Origin: Aliiglaciecola lipolytica
GTDB taxonomy: Bacteria > Pseudomonadota > Gammaproteobacteria > Enterobacterales > Alteromonadaceae
Assembly (NCBI RefSeq): GCF_018860635.1
Contig: NZ_JAHKPT010000021.1
Span: 646,197-710,196, forward strand
Direction: 5' to 3'
Length of the DNA stretch: 64,000 nucleotides
A program made the translations under genes and the position numbers. The notes under the pieces are model-generated. The model made no database searches, had not been told where the DNA came from, and saw nothing but the letters and a program-made list of their open reading frames with translations. This document shows positions 1-10,203 of this stretch, piece by piece (positions within the stretch are counted from its first letter, which is position 1; each line of letters starts with the position of its first letter).

Positions 1-324
1 CGTTTACCGGTGGCCCAAAAAGTACTCGACTCTGGTGTTGATTTAGTAGGAATGGCCACTGCGCTTGCCTACAATCCTGATTTACCTAATCATTGGCAAC
101 AGGTGCCTGGAATGGTCAGCATGACACCGAAGGTTGAATGGAAAAATAAAACCTTAAGTGGAATGGCAAATATGGCCCTTGTAAAACGCCAATTGCGTCG
201 CATTGGCACGGGAAAACCTGCAAAAATTGATGCTTCAGCCATATATACATTAATCTTGGAGCAAATTTTGTCTGCTAAGTTAACCAAGCGTTATCGTCGT
301 AATGTGAAACTTGGTGCTGAATAG
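1..324 (+). CDS. NADH:flavin oxidoreductase, Old Yellow Enzyme family (3' part only)
   Basis: The reading frame is open from the first base, so this is the C-terminal ~107 residues of a gene that begins outside the window. The run LPVAQKVLDSGVDLVGMA followed by a short NPDLPNHW stretch resembles the end of the FMN-binding TIM barrel of Old Yellow Enzyme/2,4-dienoyl-CoA reductase-type flavoproteins, where the last strands carry the phosphate-binding part of the FMN site. The tail is basic. The substrate cannot be told from this fragment. The gene ends convergently with smpB. The in-frame GTG at base 10 is internal to the family domain and is unlikely to be the real start. Confidence 0.65.
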   Translation, partial: RLPVAQKVLDSGVDLVGMATALAYNPDLPNHWQQVPGMVSMTPKVEWKNKTLSGMANMALVKRQLRRIGTGKPAKIDASAIYTLILEQILSAKLTKRYRRNVKLGAE

Positions 325-379
325 TATTTTTGTATTTTGCATAAAAGAACCTAACCAACAGGGTTTGATTAGGCTCATT

Positions 380-400
380 GCCTGATAATTGTAATCAGGC
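380..400. terminator. Hairpin between convergent oxidoreductase and smpB genes
   Basis: GCCTGAT and ATCAGGC form a perfect 7-bp stem around a 7-base AT-rich loop, overlapping the smpB stop codon. It lies between two convergent genes, where a shared terminator is expected, but no T-run follows on either strand, so intrinsic termination is only a possibility. Confidence 0.3.
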
Positions 401-874
401 GCTATGTTTCATCATGCGTTCTTTTTGACGTGCCCAATCACGATCTTTAACCGTATCCCGTTTGTCATGGGCGTCTTTACCTTTGGCTAAGTGTATTTCT
501 ACTTTCACCCAGCATTGTTTCCAGTACATTGCCGTAGCAATAATCGAATAACCTTGGCGTTCGCGCGCGCCCATTAGCCGGTCAATTTCGCGGCGGTGAA
601 TAAGCAGTTTTTTTTGTCGATCAGGATCACACACAACATGGCTTGAGGCTTGGTTTAAAGGCGTGATTTTACACCCTTGTAAGTAGGCTTCGCCGTTGTG
701 AATGTTCACAAAACTATCTGTTAAGTTAACTTTGCCTGCACGAATGCCTTTTACTTCCCAGCCTTGTAATTCTATACCTGCTTCGATTTTATCTTGCAGG
801 TGATAATCATGACGGGCTTTTTTGTTTAAAGCTATCGTGTTGCTTTGATTTGATTTAGCGTTCTTTTTCTTCAT
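395..874 (-). CDS. smpB: SsrA-binding protein SmpB
   Basis: SmpB binds tmRNA and delivers it to stalled ribosomes for trans-translation. At 159 residues it has the family length. The family signatures are visible: [13 protein letters not shown] near the N terminus, [22 protein letters not shown] in pieces around residues 32-50, and a basic C-terminal tail with [14 protein letters not shown], the part that mimics codon-anticodon pairing in the decoding centre. The gene is divergent from ratA, as is common in gammaproteobacteria. The tmRNA gene ssrA, often nearby in other species, was not seen here. Confidence 0.97.
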   Translation of the reverse strand: MKKKNAKSNQSNTIALNKKARHDYHLQDKIEAGIELQGWEVKGIRAGKVNLTDSFVNIHNGEAYLQGCKITPLNQASSHVVCDPDRQKKLLIHRREIDRLMGARERQGYSIIATAMYWKQCWVKVEIHLAKGKDAHDKRDTVKDRDWARQKERMMKHSA

Positions 875-1014
875 AGTGGCGAATTATATCAGGACCAATT
901 AATTTGTCTGTAGAAGAGTTAAAAAATAGTTGTATTTACATGGATGAACTATGAAATATGATATTTCGTGGTAAACTTCAACGAGAAATTGCAAGGTTAC
1001 ATAGAGGAAAATGA

Positions 1015-1446
1015 ATGGCAAGTGTTCATCGCAGTGCGCTAGTAGCATTTAGTGCCGAATCGATGTTTGATTTAGTCAATGACGTAGCTTCTTATCCTGA
1101 ATTTTTGCCTGGCTGCGCACAAACTAAAGTACTAGAACATAACAAAGATTCGATGAAAGCGGCTGTGCTCATTGCCAAAGCGGGTGTTAAACAATGGTTC
1201 ACTACGCTAAATGCGTTAGATAGAGGCAAAACCATTGAAATGAATTTAGTTGAAGGGCCTTTCTCGCATTTAAGTGGTGGCTGGTCTTTTACTGCATTAG
1301 CTGATGATGCCTGTAAAATTGAATTGAAACTGGATTTTGCGTTCTCCAGTCGATTGGCTGAAATGGCCTTTGGAAAAGTGTTTAACACAGTCGCAACTAA
1401 TATGGTGAATGCCTTTACCGCCAGAGCAAAAGAGGTATACCTATGA
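1015..1446 (+). CDS. ratA: RatA family (START/COQ10-like) ribosome association toxin
   Basis: A 143-residue single-domain protein of the polyketide cyclase/START superfamily, related to yeast Coq10. Family motifs include [17 protein letters not shown] near residues 19-35 and [10 protein letters not shown] near residue 82. In E. coli RatA binds the 50S subunit and blocks 70S formation when overproduced. A role in ubiquinone handling is the alternative suggested by the Coq10 relationship. A GAGGA Shine-Dalgarno lies just upstream of the ATG. The stop overlaps the next gene's start by 4 bases, so it is translationally coupled to rnfH. Confidence 0.93.
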   Translation: MASVHRSALVAFSAESMFDLVNDVASYPEFLPGCAQTKVLEHNKDSMKAAVLIAKAGVKQWFTTLNALDRGKTIEMNLVEGPFSHLSGGWSFTALADDACKIELKLDFAFSSRLAEMAFGKVFNTVATNMVNAFTARAKEVYL

Positions 1447-1775
1447 CCGACTCGCAAATCACTGTTGAAGTAGTGTACGGCTTGCCTAAAGAACAGGCGC
1501 TTATCAGTGTAACAATAGAGAAGGGCAAGACAGCAGAAGAAGCAATTCAAGCATCTGGTATTTTACGTCGTTTTCCTGAGATAGATTTATCGGTGTTGAA
1601 AATAGGTAATTGGAATCGGACATGTAAACTTACCGACATACCTAATGACGGCGATAGAATAGAGATATATCGTCCGCTAATTGCTGACCCTAAAGAAGTA
1701 CGTCGAATACGCGCTGAAAAGGCCAAAGTAGAAGGGCGGGCAGATAAAGTCACAGGTGGCCGAGTAAAGTCGTAA
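1443..1775 (+). CDS. rnfH: RnfH family ubiquitin-like-fold protein
   Basis: This 110-residue protein matches the RnfH/RatB (UPF0125) family: [18 protein letters not shown] at the start, then a central [18 protein letters not shown] stretch and a [18 protein letters not shown] segment typical of the beta-grasp fold. It overlaps ratA by 4 bases (ATGA), the standard ratA-rnfH pair. Its biochemical role is unsettled; despite the name it need not be part of the Rnf complex. In many relatives bamE lies close by, but it is not present here. Confidence 0.92.
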   Translation: MTDSQITVEVVYGLPKEQALISVTIEKGKTAEEAIQASGILRRFPEIDLSVLKIGNWNRTCKLTDIPNDGDRIEIYRPLIADPKEVRRIRAEKAKVEGRADKVTGGRVKS

Positions 1776-1895
1776 ATTAGCAGGTGCTTTAGGTAAATAG
1801 AACGTTTTTTTTGCATATGTTTAGTTAGATTGACCTTAATCCCTTGCACTGAAGTTGCGCTCAAGCACGTCATTCATGGCTAAACGCCCATGGGC

Positions 1896-1918
1896 CCACT
1901 ATCGTTCGGTAATAGTGG
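1896..1918. repeat. Small inverted repeat upstream of ylqF
   Basis: CCACTAT and ATAGTGG form a 7-bp stem around a 9-base loop containing TTCG. It sits 40 bases before the ylqF start, with the palindrome GCCCATGGGC just to its left. There is no T-run, so it is better read as a possible 5'-leader hairpin than as a terminator. Confidence 0.3.
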
Positions 1919-1957
1919 AAATCATAACTAATTAAGTAACTAAAAAAGAATTTTAAA

Positions 1958-2950
1958 ATGGCGATTCAGTGGTATCCCGGGCACATGCATAAGGCCCAAA
2001 AAGAGATAAAAGATGTGCTACCTAGCGTGGATCTGGTCATCGAAGTGCTAGATGCACGGATACCATATTCCAGTGAAAATCCTGCGATTAAACACTTAAG
2101 AGGTGATAAACCTTGCATCAAAGTGCTGAGTAAAACAGATTTGGCTGATCCTGAACTCACCCTTAAATGGCAAGATTATTTAGAGCAAGAAAAAGGCGTT
2201 AAAACCTTTCCCACCACCACAGAACAACCGGCCAAAATTAAACAAATAGTTGATTTGTGTCGCAAAATGTTACCCGAAAAAGACGCAGGCATTAAATCTA
2301 TTAATACCATGATTGTGGGTATTCCTAATGTCGGGAAATCGACACTGATTAATACCTTAGCTGACAGAGTTATTGCGCAAACTGGGAATGTTCCAGCGGT
2401 TACTAAAACTCAGCAACGGATTAATTTGGGCAGCGGCATTGTGTTATTTGATACTCCAGGTATTTTGTGGCCCAAAATTGAAAATGAAAACAGTAGTTAT
2501 CGTTTGGCAGCGTCTGGCGCGATTAAAGATACGGCGATGGATTACGAAGATGTTGGATTTTATGCGGCGGATTACCTGATTAAAGCCTATCCTGAGTTAA
2601 TGAAAGAGCGATTTGCTTTAGAATCCATACCTGAAACTGAAATTGAATTTTTAGAAGCTGCGGCAAGCAAACGAGGTGCCTTACGTGCAGGGGGGAGGGT
2701 TAATTTACATAAAATTTGTGAACTACTGATTAATGAACTTCGTTCCGGTAAATTAGGCCGTATCACCTTAGAAACGCCAGATATGGTGATTAAAGAAGAA
2801 AAACTTGTGGCGGAATTAGCAGCTCAAAAAATAGCTGAAAAAGAAGCCAAAAAACAACGTTTCAAGGACGGTTCTGCAACCCCAAATAAGCGTGATGCTA
2901 AAGCCATAAAAATGGAGGGAAAAACTAAAAATAAACGACGTAAACGTTGA
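1958..2950 (+). CDS. ylqF: Ribosome biogenesis GTPase YlqF/RbgA
   Basis: A circularly permuted GTPase for late assembly of the large ribosomal subunit. The N terminus IQWYPGHMHKAQKEI is the family hallmark. The G-motifs come in permuted order: SKTDLAD (G4) near residue 58, GIPNVGKST (G1) near 120, then DTPG (G3) near 165. A C-terminal ANTAR-like RNA-binding region follows, and the end is strongly basic (KNKRRKR). At 330 residues it is a little longer than the Bacillus protein because of this tail. It is preceded by 182 bases of non-coding sequence and is probably transcribed on its own. Confidence 0.95.
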   Translation: MAIQWYPGHMHKAQKEIKDVLPSVDLVIEVLDARIPYSSENPAIKHLRGDKPCIKVLSKTDLADPELTLKWQDYLEQEKGVKTFPTTTEQPAKIKQIVDLCRKMLPEKDAGIKSINTMIVGIPNVGKSTLINTLADRVIAQTGNVPAVTKTQQRINLGSGIVLFDTPGILWPKIENENSSYRLAASGAIKDTAMDYEDVGFYAADYLIKAYPELMKERFALESIPETEIEFLEAAASKRGALRAGGRVNLHKICELLINELRSGKLGRITLETPDMVIKEEKLVAELAAQKIAEKEAKKQRFKDGSATPNKRDAKAIKMEGKTKNKRRKR

Positions 2951-3076
2951 AATGGGTAGCCTAATTTTACCGAATATTCAAATGTTTGGGTAAAAAAATC
3001 ACCGTTCGGTTAGCGTTTCCAAGTAATTAGACGGAACGGGCTTTTGCTCTATACTTAATAAGTATTCATTTTGTAG

Positions 3077-4480
3077 ATGATCTTGATGACTGACTTTATT
3101 GAGCTAAATACCAAGAAGCTTCTCGAAAACGCCCACATTGGCGTCGTTATCCATCGCTGGGATACTTCCGTTATATACGCAAACCCAACGTCATTACGTT
3201 TATTAAGATTGAGCTATAAACAAATAATCGGTAAAAGTTCCATCGATCCTCAGTGGCGATTTTTAGATGAGTCAGGCAAAAAACTGCTGATTGAAGATTA
3301 TCCTGTCAATAAAGTAAAACGAACCCGTGAACGCCTCAAAAACGAGGTGCTTGGTGTGTTAGACAGCTCTGTGGATACTATTAGTTGGTTTTTTATTAAC
3401 GCCTATTTTGAAGGGGAACCTGGCAGCCCAGAAGCCTTTATTGTGGTGACCTTTACTGATATTTCAGATTCTAAACAATTGTTTTCCTTTAAAGCCATTG
3501 TTGAAAACACCCAAGACATGGTAATCGTTACAGACGCGACAGATATTAACTACCCACTTAGTCCCAAAATTATTTACGTCAATAAAGCCTTCGAGAAAAT
3601 GACCGGTTACAGTAAGGACAGTGTAATTGGTGAAACGCCGAGAATTTTACAAGGCCCTTTAACAGATAAAGAAACTACTAATCGTATTCATCGTGCGCTG
3701 AAAAATTGTCAGGAAGTCAGTGAAACCTTATTAAACTATGATGCCAATGGCAGACCCTACTGGGTTGATATGAACATCATTCCTCTCAAAAATAAATATG
3801 ATGAAGTAACGCATTTTGCTGCCATAGAGCGTGACATTTCAGAACGTAAATTTTATCTCGAGCAATTAAAAAACAAAAACAATGAATTCAAAAAGTTGAA
3901 GACGGAACTAGAAAACTTAATTGATGAAAGAACCAAAGAGCTTCGTCAAGCCAACGCTAAACTAGAAAAAATAGCCTACTACGATCCTTTAACTAATATC
4001 CCCAATCGACGTTTTTTTATTGATCATGCCCACCGGTTAATTAAGTCGTGTAACAGGCGAGGGGCGTTGGTTGCTTTTGGTTTATTAGATATTGATGATT
4101 TTAAGGTGTTTAATGATAGCTTTGGTCATGATGCTGGTGATATTGTCCTAGTAGATATCGCTAAATTCTTAAATGGTTTCTTTCGAGTAGATGACGCTTT
4201 TTGTCGATACGGAGGAGAAGAGTTCGCCTTTGTTGCAGCAATTAAAGAAGCCGATGATGCAACTAGTTTGGCGGACCGCCTGTTGGACGGAATTCGTAAC
4301 CTTAAAATAGATATTAACGCTACCACGCAGATATCGGTAACTGTGAGTATGGGGGTGCAAGTGTCTATGCCCTCGGAAGAACTCGATTTAGAAAAAGGTT
4401 TAAAAGATGCCGACGTCACACTTTATCAATCAAAAGGAGAGGGCAAGAATCAAGTTAAAATCACCTTCGAACATAGATGA
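3077..4480 (+). CDS. PAS domain diguanylate cyclase
   Basis: Predicted soluble enzyme that makes cyclic-di-GMP from two GTP. Two PAS-like sensor domains occupy about residues 10-130 and 135-260. The second has the YVNKAFEKMTGYS and ERDISERK PAS/PAC signatures. A short coiled coil leads to a GGDEF domain (about 300-465). The active-site loop reads GGEEF (residues 379-383), a permitted active variant, and RVDD five residues before it fits the RxxD inhibitory I-site, which predicts product inhibition. No transmembrane segment is seen. The start is an ATG without a strong Shine-Dalgarno; an in-frame ATG 9 bases later is an alternative. Confidence 0.9.
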   Translation: MILMTDFIELNTKKLLENAHIGVVIHRWDTSVIYANPTSLRLLRLSYKQIIGKSSIDPQWRFLDESGKKLLIEDYPVNKVKRTRERLKNEVLGVLDSSVDTISWFFINAYFEGEPGSPEAFIVVTFTDISDSKQLFSFKAIVENTQDMVIVTDATDINYPLSPKIIYVNKAFEKMTGYSKDSVIGETPRILQGPLTDKETTNRIHRALKNCQEVSETLLNYDANGRPYWVDMNIIPLKNKYDEVTHFAAIERDISERKFYLEQLKNKNNEFKKLKTELENLIDERTKELRQANAKLEKIAYYDPLTNIPNRRFFIDHAHRLIKSCNRRGALVAFGLLDIDDFKVFNDSFGHDAGDIVLVDIAKFLNGFFRVDDAFCRYGGEEFAFVAAIKEADDATSLADRLLDGIRNLKIDINATTQISVTVSMGVQVSMPSEELDLEKGLKDADVTLYQSKGEGKNQVKITFEHR

Positions 4481-4708
4481 TAAGTGACATATTTTGCTCC
4501 CGCTCCCTTTACCTAAAAATAAGTCACCTTTAAAAAGCCATCTTTAAAAAAGTAAAATGTTGACGCTAAAAATATTTACCTGTGAGTGCCAACCCTTAAA
4601 TGCGCGTATTAGCTTAAAGTGGAATATAAAAATGTTACACATCTGTTTATAATTCACAGTTAAAAGATTATTATTAAATTATACACTTGTTGTATTTTTA
4701 GGAAGCCT

Positions 4709-5929
4709 GTGGAAGAGACTATTTTATTTGCTAGACAACCTATTTTTGATAGAAATTGTAAAATGGTCGCCAGTGAGATTCTTTATCGAGGAGATATATT
4801 CAACTCTGATAGTGATGCCAAAAATCTGATCGCCACACGCGACCTGCTAGTTAATGTTTGCACTTCAGTTTTCAATAGTAATGTAAACCTAGATCTTCCC
4901 ATGTTAGTTAACGTTGATATGGATTTTTTAGACTCAGATTATTTTTTCCCTCTACCACCTCATAATCTTATTTTTGAAATATTAGAAACCGTTGAACCTA
5001 GTGAAAAAGCGTTAAAAAGAATCGCTGAATTAAGGCGTCTTGGTTACGAATTTGCTTTAGATGACTACATTCTTGAACCCTCTAAATTTCCTTTTTTCAA
5101 ACATATTAAAATATTAAAAATTGATATCCTTGATATTAATTTCAATAAATTAAAAGCTGTTTTTCCGAAATTAAAAAAAATTGGTTTTCAGTTATTGGCA
5201 GAAAAAGTTGAAGACCAAGCAAGTTTTGATGAATGCATGGAATTGGGTTTCGACTTATTCCAAGGTTATTTTTTGGAAAAACCGTCAATAATTACCGGTC
5301 AAAAAATTGATGCCAACAAAAATTCAGCATTGCAATTGGTTTCCCAGTTAAGTCGGACAGATATTGAAGCTGCAGAAGTTGCGGAGTTGATATCGCGCGA
5401 TCCTGTACTCACTGTAAAAATATTAGCTCTTATAAATTGTCCAATTTATCAATTGGTTAGAGAGGTTAAGTCGGTTAAAGATGCGGTTGTTAGGCTTGGC
5501 TTAAACGTGGTCAAACAGTGGGCCATGATCTTAACTCTTGCATCAGAGTCGTCACAACCTTCAGAGTTATTTAGAACCTTATTAATCAGAGCTAAAACCT
5601 TGGCGTTATTTTCTGATAGCCCAATCACAGGTGGTGTAAAAACTGATTCGTCAGAGAGTTTTCTGGTGGGATTGTTATCTGGCATTGATGCTGTTTTTCA
5701 GGTTGAGATTAAAGATATTCTAGATAGTTTAACCCTCAGTGAATCTATTAAATCAGCATTGTTATCCCATGATAATGATCTTGGGAAGTTACTGAAAAAT
5801 ACCATAGGTATTGAACGCTTAGACGATCAGGTATTCGAACGCCTGTCGAAACAGGAACTCGAATTATTTAAAAAGTGCTATTCACAAGCACTGAAATGGA
5901 CTGACGAAGTGATGACCTATATTGATTAA
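4709..5929 (+). CDS. EAL-like plus HDOD domain signalling protein (YuxH/CdgJ type)
   Basis: A 406-residue protein with an N-terminal EAL-like domain (about 1-200) and a C-terminal HDOD domain (about 205-390). It opens with the characteristic FARQPIFDRN. EAL landmarks are partly kept (SEIL, FEILE, LKIDIL, LLAEKVE, FQGYFLEKP), but the catalytic DDFGTG loop is replaced by DDYILEP and the NIS motif by NVD, so phosphodiesterase activity is doubtful. Relatives such as Vibrio CdgJ affect motility. The GTG start at 4709 follows an AGGA about 5 bases away. It is separated from the upstream cyclase gene by 228 bases, so it probably has its own promoter. Confidence 0.9.
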   Translation: MEETILFARQPIFDRNCKMVASEILYRGDIFNSDSDAKNLIATRDLLVNVCTSVFNSNVNLDLPMLVNVDMDFLDSDYFFPLPPHNLIFEILETVEPSEKALKRIAELRRLGYEFALDDYILEPSKFPFFKHIKILKIDILDINFNKLKAVFPKLKKIGFQLLAEKVEDQASFDECMELGFDLFQGYFLEKPSIITGQKIDANKNSALQLVSQLSRTDIEAAEVAELISRDPVLTVKILALINCPIYQLVREVKSVKDAVVRLGLNVVKQWAMILTLASESSQPSELFRTLLIRAKTLALFSDSPITGGVKTDSSESFLVGLLSGIDAVFQVEIKDILDSLTLSESIKSALLSHDNDLGKLLKNTIGIERLDDQVFERLSKQELELFKKCYSQALKWTDEVMTYID

Positions 5930-6021
5930 GTTTTTGTTACTCAACTTTAGTTAAAATCACTACTGAGCCCTGAAAACTCACTAGTTTTTGAAAAGGCGAC
6001 TTACAGTCTGAAGTCAAATCG

Positions 6022-6705
6022 TTAAAATCGCAAAGCCAGTGCATCACATAAAAACTTTTGAAAAGGCTGGGCTCTGCCATAGCGTCTAGCGACTTCCTCA
6101 CATAGATTACCAGCAAATAAGAAATCTTCGGCAAGCGGACATATTGCGATAAAGTCTTTGCGCTTAATTTCTTCGATTAATTTGTGATCAGCATTAAATC
6201 CTTTAGGTGGTCGTTTTAATTTCTCCCCTGAGAGGGCATAAATTTCGGTAAACGGTGCGTGTTGTATCGCGTCTTCGTATGAATCAGGTTTGAGAGCAAT
6301 ATAGTCACGAATTGATTTCAATGCGTCAGGTTCTGGACGCCAAGTTCCGACCCCTAAAAATACATTGTCCGGCTCGATATGCAGGTAGAAACCTGGGGCG
6401 TGGACGTTTTTGCCAATTTCATGGCGGAACTGAATCCCAACGTTGGTTTTGTATGGAGATTTGTCTTTGGAAAAGCGCACATCTCGGTAGGGCCGCATCA
6501 TAGAGCCACCTACTTTTTTTGGGATGGCTTCGTAATGGGGAGAAATCATTTTAATCCAAGTGTCCATACCCTCAATAAATTCTAGGGTAGGGGTGCGAAC
6601 CTTATCTTCATACTCTTGTTTATGATCTGCAAACCAATTTTTATCATTGTTATTAGCCAACTGCCTCAGGAAAGTCATCAAGCTTGGGTCGAAATGGGTA
6701 AACAT
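6022..6705 (-). CDS. DUF2461 domain protein (TIGR02453 type)
   Basis: A 227-residue protein of the DUF2461 family, recognised by FLRQLANNNDKNWFADHKQEYE near the N terminus (in pieces), MMRPYRDVRFSKDKSPYKTNVG in the middle, and PGFYLHIEPDNVFLGVGTWRPEP. The biochemical function is unknown. An AGGAAG Shine-Dalgarno precedes the ATG by 7 bases. It starts 11 bases after the ppsR stop codon, so the two are probably co-transcribed. Nothing in the sequence links it to PEP synthase control apart from this position. Confidence 0.85.
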   Translation of the reverse strand: MFTHFDPSLMTFLRQLANNNDKNWFADHKQEYEDKVRTPTLEFIEGMDTWIKMISPHYEAIPKKVGGSMMRPYRDVRFSKDKSPYKTNVGIQFRHEIGKNVHAPGFYLHIEPDNVFLGVGTWRPEPDALKSIRDYIALKPDSYEDAIQHAPFTEIYALSGEKLKRPPKGFNADHKLIEEIKRKDFIAICPLAEDFLFAGNLCEEVARRYGRAQPFQKFLCDALALRF

Positions 6706-6716
6706 ACGATAACTTC

Positions 6717-7529
6717 CTAATATTTGCGTCTTTGAATACCTGTTTCAGCTAAAATTTTAGCTGACATCTCTTCTATGGAAAACTTGGTGCTGTTCAAAAA
6801 TGGGATTTTTTCTTTACGATATAGATTTTCAACTTCTCTCAATTCCATTCGACACTGCTTCATTGACGCATAACGGCTATTGGCCCTTCTTTCAGAGCGT
6901 ATTGAATGCAATCTTTCCGGTGCAATGGTTAATCCAAATAGCTTATCTTTAAAGCGCCTTAGTGCTGGGGGGAGTTTTAAAATATCGCCCATATCTTCTT
7001 CAGTGAAAGGGTAATTTGCTGCTTTAATACCAAATTGCAGAGCTAAATATAAACTGGTTGGAGTTTTACCCGAACGAGATACACCACACAAAATAATATC
7101 CGCTTCGTTATAGTCTTTAACATTAGAACCGTCATCATTTGCAAGGGCATAATTAACCGCATCAATTCTGTTGTCGTAAGTTTTTTCATGGATGCTGTGG
7201 GTACGATGTTTTTCCGGCATCGAAGGGACGCCTAATGCTTTTTCCAGAGGCGCAACAAATTGGTCAAGAAAGTTATAATTAATGCCTACTGACTTAGCGA
7301 CCATTTTTCTAACTTCGGTATTCACGATGGTATAAAATACTAAAGGACGCAAACCAGTCTCTTTGAATTCCTCTGAAATTTTATTTAAGACTTTTTGGGC
7401 TTGTTGTTCAGTTTCTACGAATGGTTCTGTGTAATGTTTAAATTCGACGGTAAAAAGTGACAGCAATGCATGCCCAAACACTTCCGCAGTAATGGCTGTG
7501 CCATCAGATATGTAAAAAGCTGATCTCAC
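6717..7529 (-). CDS. ppsR: PEP synthase regulatory protein (bifunctional kinase/pyrophosphorylase)
   Basis: PpsR inactivates PEP synthase by ADP-dependent phosphorylation and reactivates it by Pi-dependent dephosphorylation. The 270-residue length fits the DUF299 family. The P-loop-like GVSRSGKTPTSLYLA lies near residues 149-163, after the typical ISDGTAITAE N terminus. The start is GTG with AAGGA six bases upstream. It is divergent from its target ppsA across about 210 bases, the classical arrangement, so the two share a regulatory region. Confidence 0.96.
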   Translation of the reverse strand: MRSAFYISDGTAITAEVFGHALLSLFTVEFKHYTEPFVETEQQAQKVLNKISEEFKETGLRPLVFYTIVNTEVRKMVAKSVGINYNFLDQFVAPLEKALGVPSMPEKHRTHSIHEKTYDNRIDAVNYALANDDGSNVKDYNEADIILCGVSRSGKTPTSLYLALQFGIKAANYPFTEEDMGDILKLPPALRRFKDKLFGLTIAPERLHSIRSERRANSRYASMKQCRMELREVENLYRKEKIPFLNSTKFSIEEMSAKILAETGIQRRKY

Positions 7530-7741
7530 TACAATTCCTTAACAATGTTGTAATTTTATTACAGAAAAAAATTAAATTTTACTTTCTTCTTTACACCATT
7601 CTAAAATCCCTGACGCAAAAAGCCAGAAGGTGAACAAAATAAATTCATAAGCACCATTCTGACAACTTTATTGCATTAAAACTTATTTCGTTTGCGCCTT
7701 AGCAATCGGGCCCAGGACAAAAAAACTTTGAGGTGTTAGCA

Positions 7742-10114
7742 GTGCAAGAATATGTACTTTGGTATGAGCAGTTGGGAATGAATGATGTTAATCGCGTTGG
7801 CGGTAAAAACGCATCATTGGGTGAAATGATTTCAAACCTGTCTAATGCAGGTGTTCAAGTTCCGGGGGGCTTTGCTACAACCGCATACGCATTTAACGAA
7901 TTTTTAGAACAAAGTGGACTCGAAGAGCGTATCCATGACGTGCTGAATAGTTTAGATGTTGACGATGTTGAAGCACTAGCTAAAGCCGGTGAAAATATTC
8001 GTAACTGGGTGATTGAAACCCCGTTTTTGCCAAAACTTGAAGAAGAAATTAAAACCGCATTTGAAAAGCTACAGGGTGACGCTGGTGATGAAGCTTCATT
8101 TGCTGTGCGTTCTTCAGCCACTGCTGAAGATATGCCAGATGCTTCTTTTGCTGGTCAGCAAGAGACTTTTTTGAATGTAAAAGGTTATGACTCTGTGCTT
8201 GTAGCCATTAAGCATGTTTTTGCATCATTGTTTAATGACCGAGCTATTTCTTATCGTGTTCACCAAGGTTATGACCACAAGGGCGTTGCATTGTCTGCTG
8301 GGATACAGCGGATGGTTAGAAGTGACGTGAGTTCTTCTGGTGTTATGTTCACCATCGATACTGAATCAGGTTTTGAAGACGTGGTATTTATTACTTCTTC
8401 TTATGGTTTGGGTGAAATGGTTGTTCAAGGTGCTGTAAACCCTGATGAGTTTTACGTACACAAGCCTACCCTAGACAAAGGCTTGCCAGCTATTGTCCGT
8501 CGCAACATGGGCAGCAAATTAATCAAAATGATCTACTCTCCAGATTTGGCCCATGGTAAACAAGTCGAAATTGTGGATGTCGACAAATCTCAAAGTTTAG
8601 AATTTTCTATTACTGACCAAGAAGTAATGGAATTGGCCAAACAAGCGCAAATTATTGAAAAGCACTATAAGCGTCCTATGGACATCGAATGGGCTAAAGA
8701 TGGTACTGACGGTAAACTGTATATCGTTCAAGCCCGTCCTGAAACAGTGCGTTCGCGAGAAGACATTCAAGTTATTGAAAACTTCCAATTAAAAGGCAAA
8801 GCGAAAATTGTCACCGAAGGTCGTGCAATCGGTCATAAAATTGGTGCAGGTGAAGCCAAAGTACTTAGTTCAATTGATGAAATGGGTAAAATTCAGCCAG
8901 GCGATGTACTAGTAACAGATATGACGGATCCCGATTGGGAGCCGATTATGAAAAAGGCCTCAGCAATCGTAACGAATCGCGGTGGCAGAACTTGTCATGC
9001 GGCTATCATCGCCCGTGAATTAGGTATACCAGCTGTTGTAGGTTGCGGAAATGCAACTGACTCAATCGAAACTGGCGATAAAATTACAGTATCTTGCGCC
9101 GAAGGTGATACTGGTTATGTTTATGATGCTGAACTTGAATTTGATGTAGTGACATCTCGAATCGATTCAATGCCTGATATTCCACTCAAAGTTATGATGA
9201 ATGTGGGTAATCCAGACCGAGCTTTTGATTTCGCTAGATTACCTCACAAAGGGGTTGGCCTAGCTCGTCTAGAGTTCATTATCAACCGCATGATTGGTGT
9301 GCATCCAAAAGCCCTTTTGGACTTTGATAACCAGCCAGAAGAGTTGAAAGAAGAAATTTCGGAAATGATGGCCGGTTATGAATCGCCAGTAGAGTTTTAT
9401 ATTCAAAAATTGGTTGAAGGTGTGTCTACCATTGCCGCAGCTTTCTCTCCAGAGAAAGTTATCGTGCGTATGTCAGATTTTAAATCAAATGAGTACTTCA
9501 ACTTGGTTGGCGGTTATCAGTATGAACCTGATGAAGAAAACCCAATGCTTGGTTTCCGCGGTGCAAGCCGTTACATCTCTGAAGAGTTCCGCGATTGTTT
9601 CGCGCTAGAGTGTGAAGCAATTAAGCGCGTTCGTAACACCATGGGACTGACCAATGTGGAAGTGATGATCCCATTTGTTCGCACCGTAGGTGAAGGTAAA
9701 AAAGTAATCGAGTTATTAGCTGAACAAGGTTTGGTGCAAGGTGAAAATGGTTTACGCGTGATTATGATGTGTGAATTACCTTCAAATGCATTGCTTGCCG
9801 ATCAATTCTTAGACATCTTTGATGGATTCTCAATTGGTTCGAATGACTTAACTCAATTAACCCTTGGATTGGATCGTGACTCTGGCGTAATTGCGCATTT
9901 GTTCGACGAACGGGATGAAGCGGTGAAAATTCTATTGAGTATGGCAATCAAAGCGGCCAAAAAACGTGGTAAATACGTGGGTATTTGTGGCCAAGGTCCT
10001 TCAGACCATGAAGACCTTGCAGCTTGGTTGGTGGAACAAGGAATCGATAGTGTTTCTTTGAATCCTGATACCGTAGTTGAAACTTGGTTATACCTAGGCG
10101 AAAAACACGCGTAA
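7742..10114 (+). CDS. ppsA: Phosphoenolpyruvate synthase
   Basis: Converts pyruvate, ATP and water to PEP, AMP and phosphate for gluconeogenesis. The ~790 residues contain the N-terminal ATP-grasp pyruvate/phosphate dikinase domain ([30 protein letters not shown]), the swivelling phosphohistidine domain with [14 protein letters not shown] (catalytic His near residue 422), and the C-terminal PEP-binding barrel ending in [18 protein letters not shown] and [10 protein letters not shown] chose GTG at 7742 because GAGG lies 8 bases before it. The GTG at 7733 is only 3 codons upstream and overlaps that GAGG. It is presumably controlled post-translationally by the adjacent ppsR product. Confidence 0.97.
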   Translation: MQEYVLWYEQLGMNDVNRVGGKNASLGEMISNLSNAGVQVPGGFATTAYAFNEFLEQSGLEERIHDVLNSLDVDDVEALAKAGENIRNWVIETPFLPKLEEEIKTAFEKLQGDAGDEASFAVRSSATAEDMPDASFAGQQETFLNVKGYDSVLVAIKHVFASLFNDRAISYRVHQGYDHKGVALSAGIQRMVRSDVSSSGVMFTIDTESGFEDVVFITSSYGLGEMVVQGAVNPDEFYVHKPTLDKGLPAIVRRNMGSKLIKMIYSPDLAHGKQVEIVDVDKSQSLEFSITDQEVMELAKQAQIIEKHYKRPMDIEWAKDGTDGKLYIVQARPETVRSREDIQVIENFQLKGKAKIVTEGRAIGHKIGAGEAKVLSSIDEMGKIQPGDVLVTDMTDPDWEPIMKKASAIVTNRGGRTCHAAIIARELGIPAVVGCGNATDSIETGDKITVSCAEGDTGYVYDAELEFDVVTSRIDSMPDIPLKVMMNVGNPDRAFDFARLPHKGVGLARLEFIINRMIGVHPKALLDFDNQPEELKEEISEMMAGYESPVEFYIQKLVEGVSTIAAAFSPEKVIVRMSDFKSNEYFNLVGGYQYEPDEENPMLGFRGASRYISEEFRDCFALECEAIKRVRNTMGLTNVEVMIPFVRTVGEGKKVIELLAEQGLVQGENGLRVIMMCELPSNALLADQFLDIFDGFSIGSNDLTQLTLGLDRDSGVIAHLFDERDEAVKILLSMAIKAAKKRGKYVGICGQGPSDHEDLAAWLVEQGIDSVSLNPDTVVETWLYLGEKHA

Positions 10115-10153
10115 TAGTTTATCGTCATTAAACTAATTTATAGTTAAAACAAC

Positions 10154-10180
10154 AAAGGCAGGTTCATCCTGCCTTTTTTT
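10154..10180 (+). terminator. Rho-independent terminator of ppsA
   Basis: AAAGGCAGG, loop TTCAT, CCTGCCTTT, then a run of T. It begins about 40 bases after the ppsA stop codon. Both the stem and the U-tract are strong. Confidence 0.9.
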
Positions 10181-10203
10181 GTATTTAAATTGCGCTTAGT
10201 TAT

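Noticed and set aside
875..1014. Possible tmRNA gene beside smpB
   Set aside because: The gap is only 140 bases and shows no alanine-tRNA-like ends or tag-coding frame; ssrA must be elsewhere.
1092..1550. A 152-codon frame antisense to ratA and rnfH
   Set aside because: Both plus-strand genes are clear family members with good starts; the antisense product has no recognisable features.
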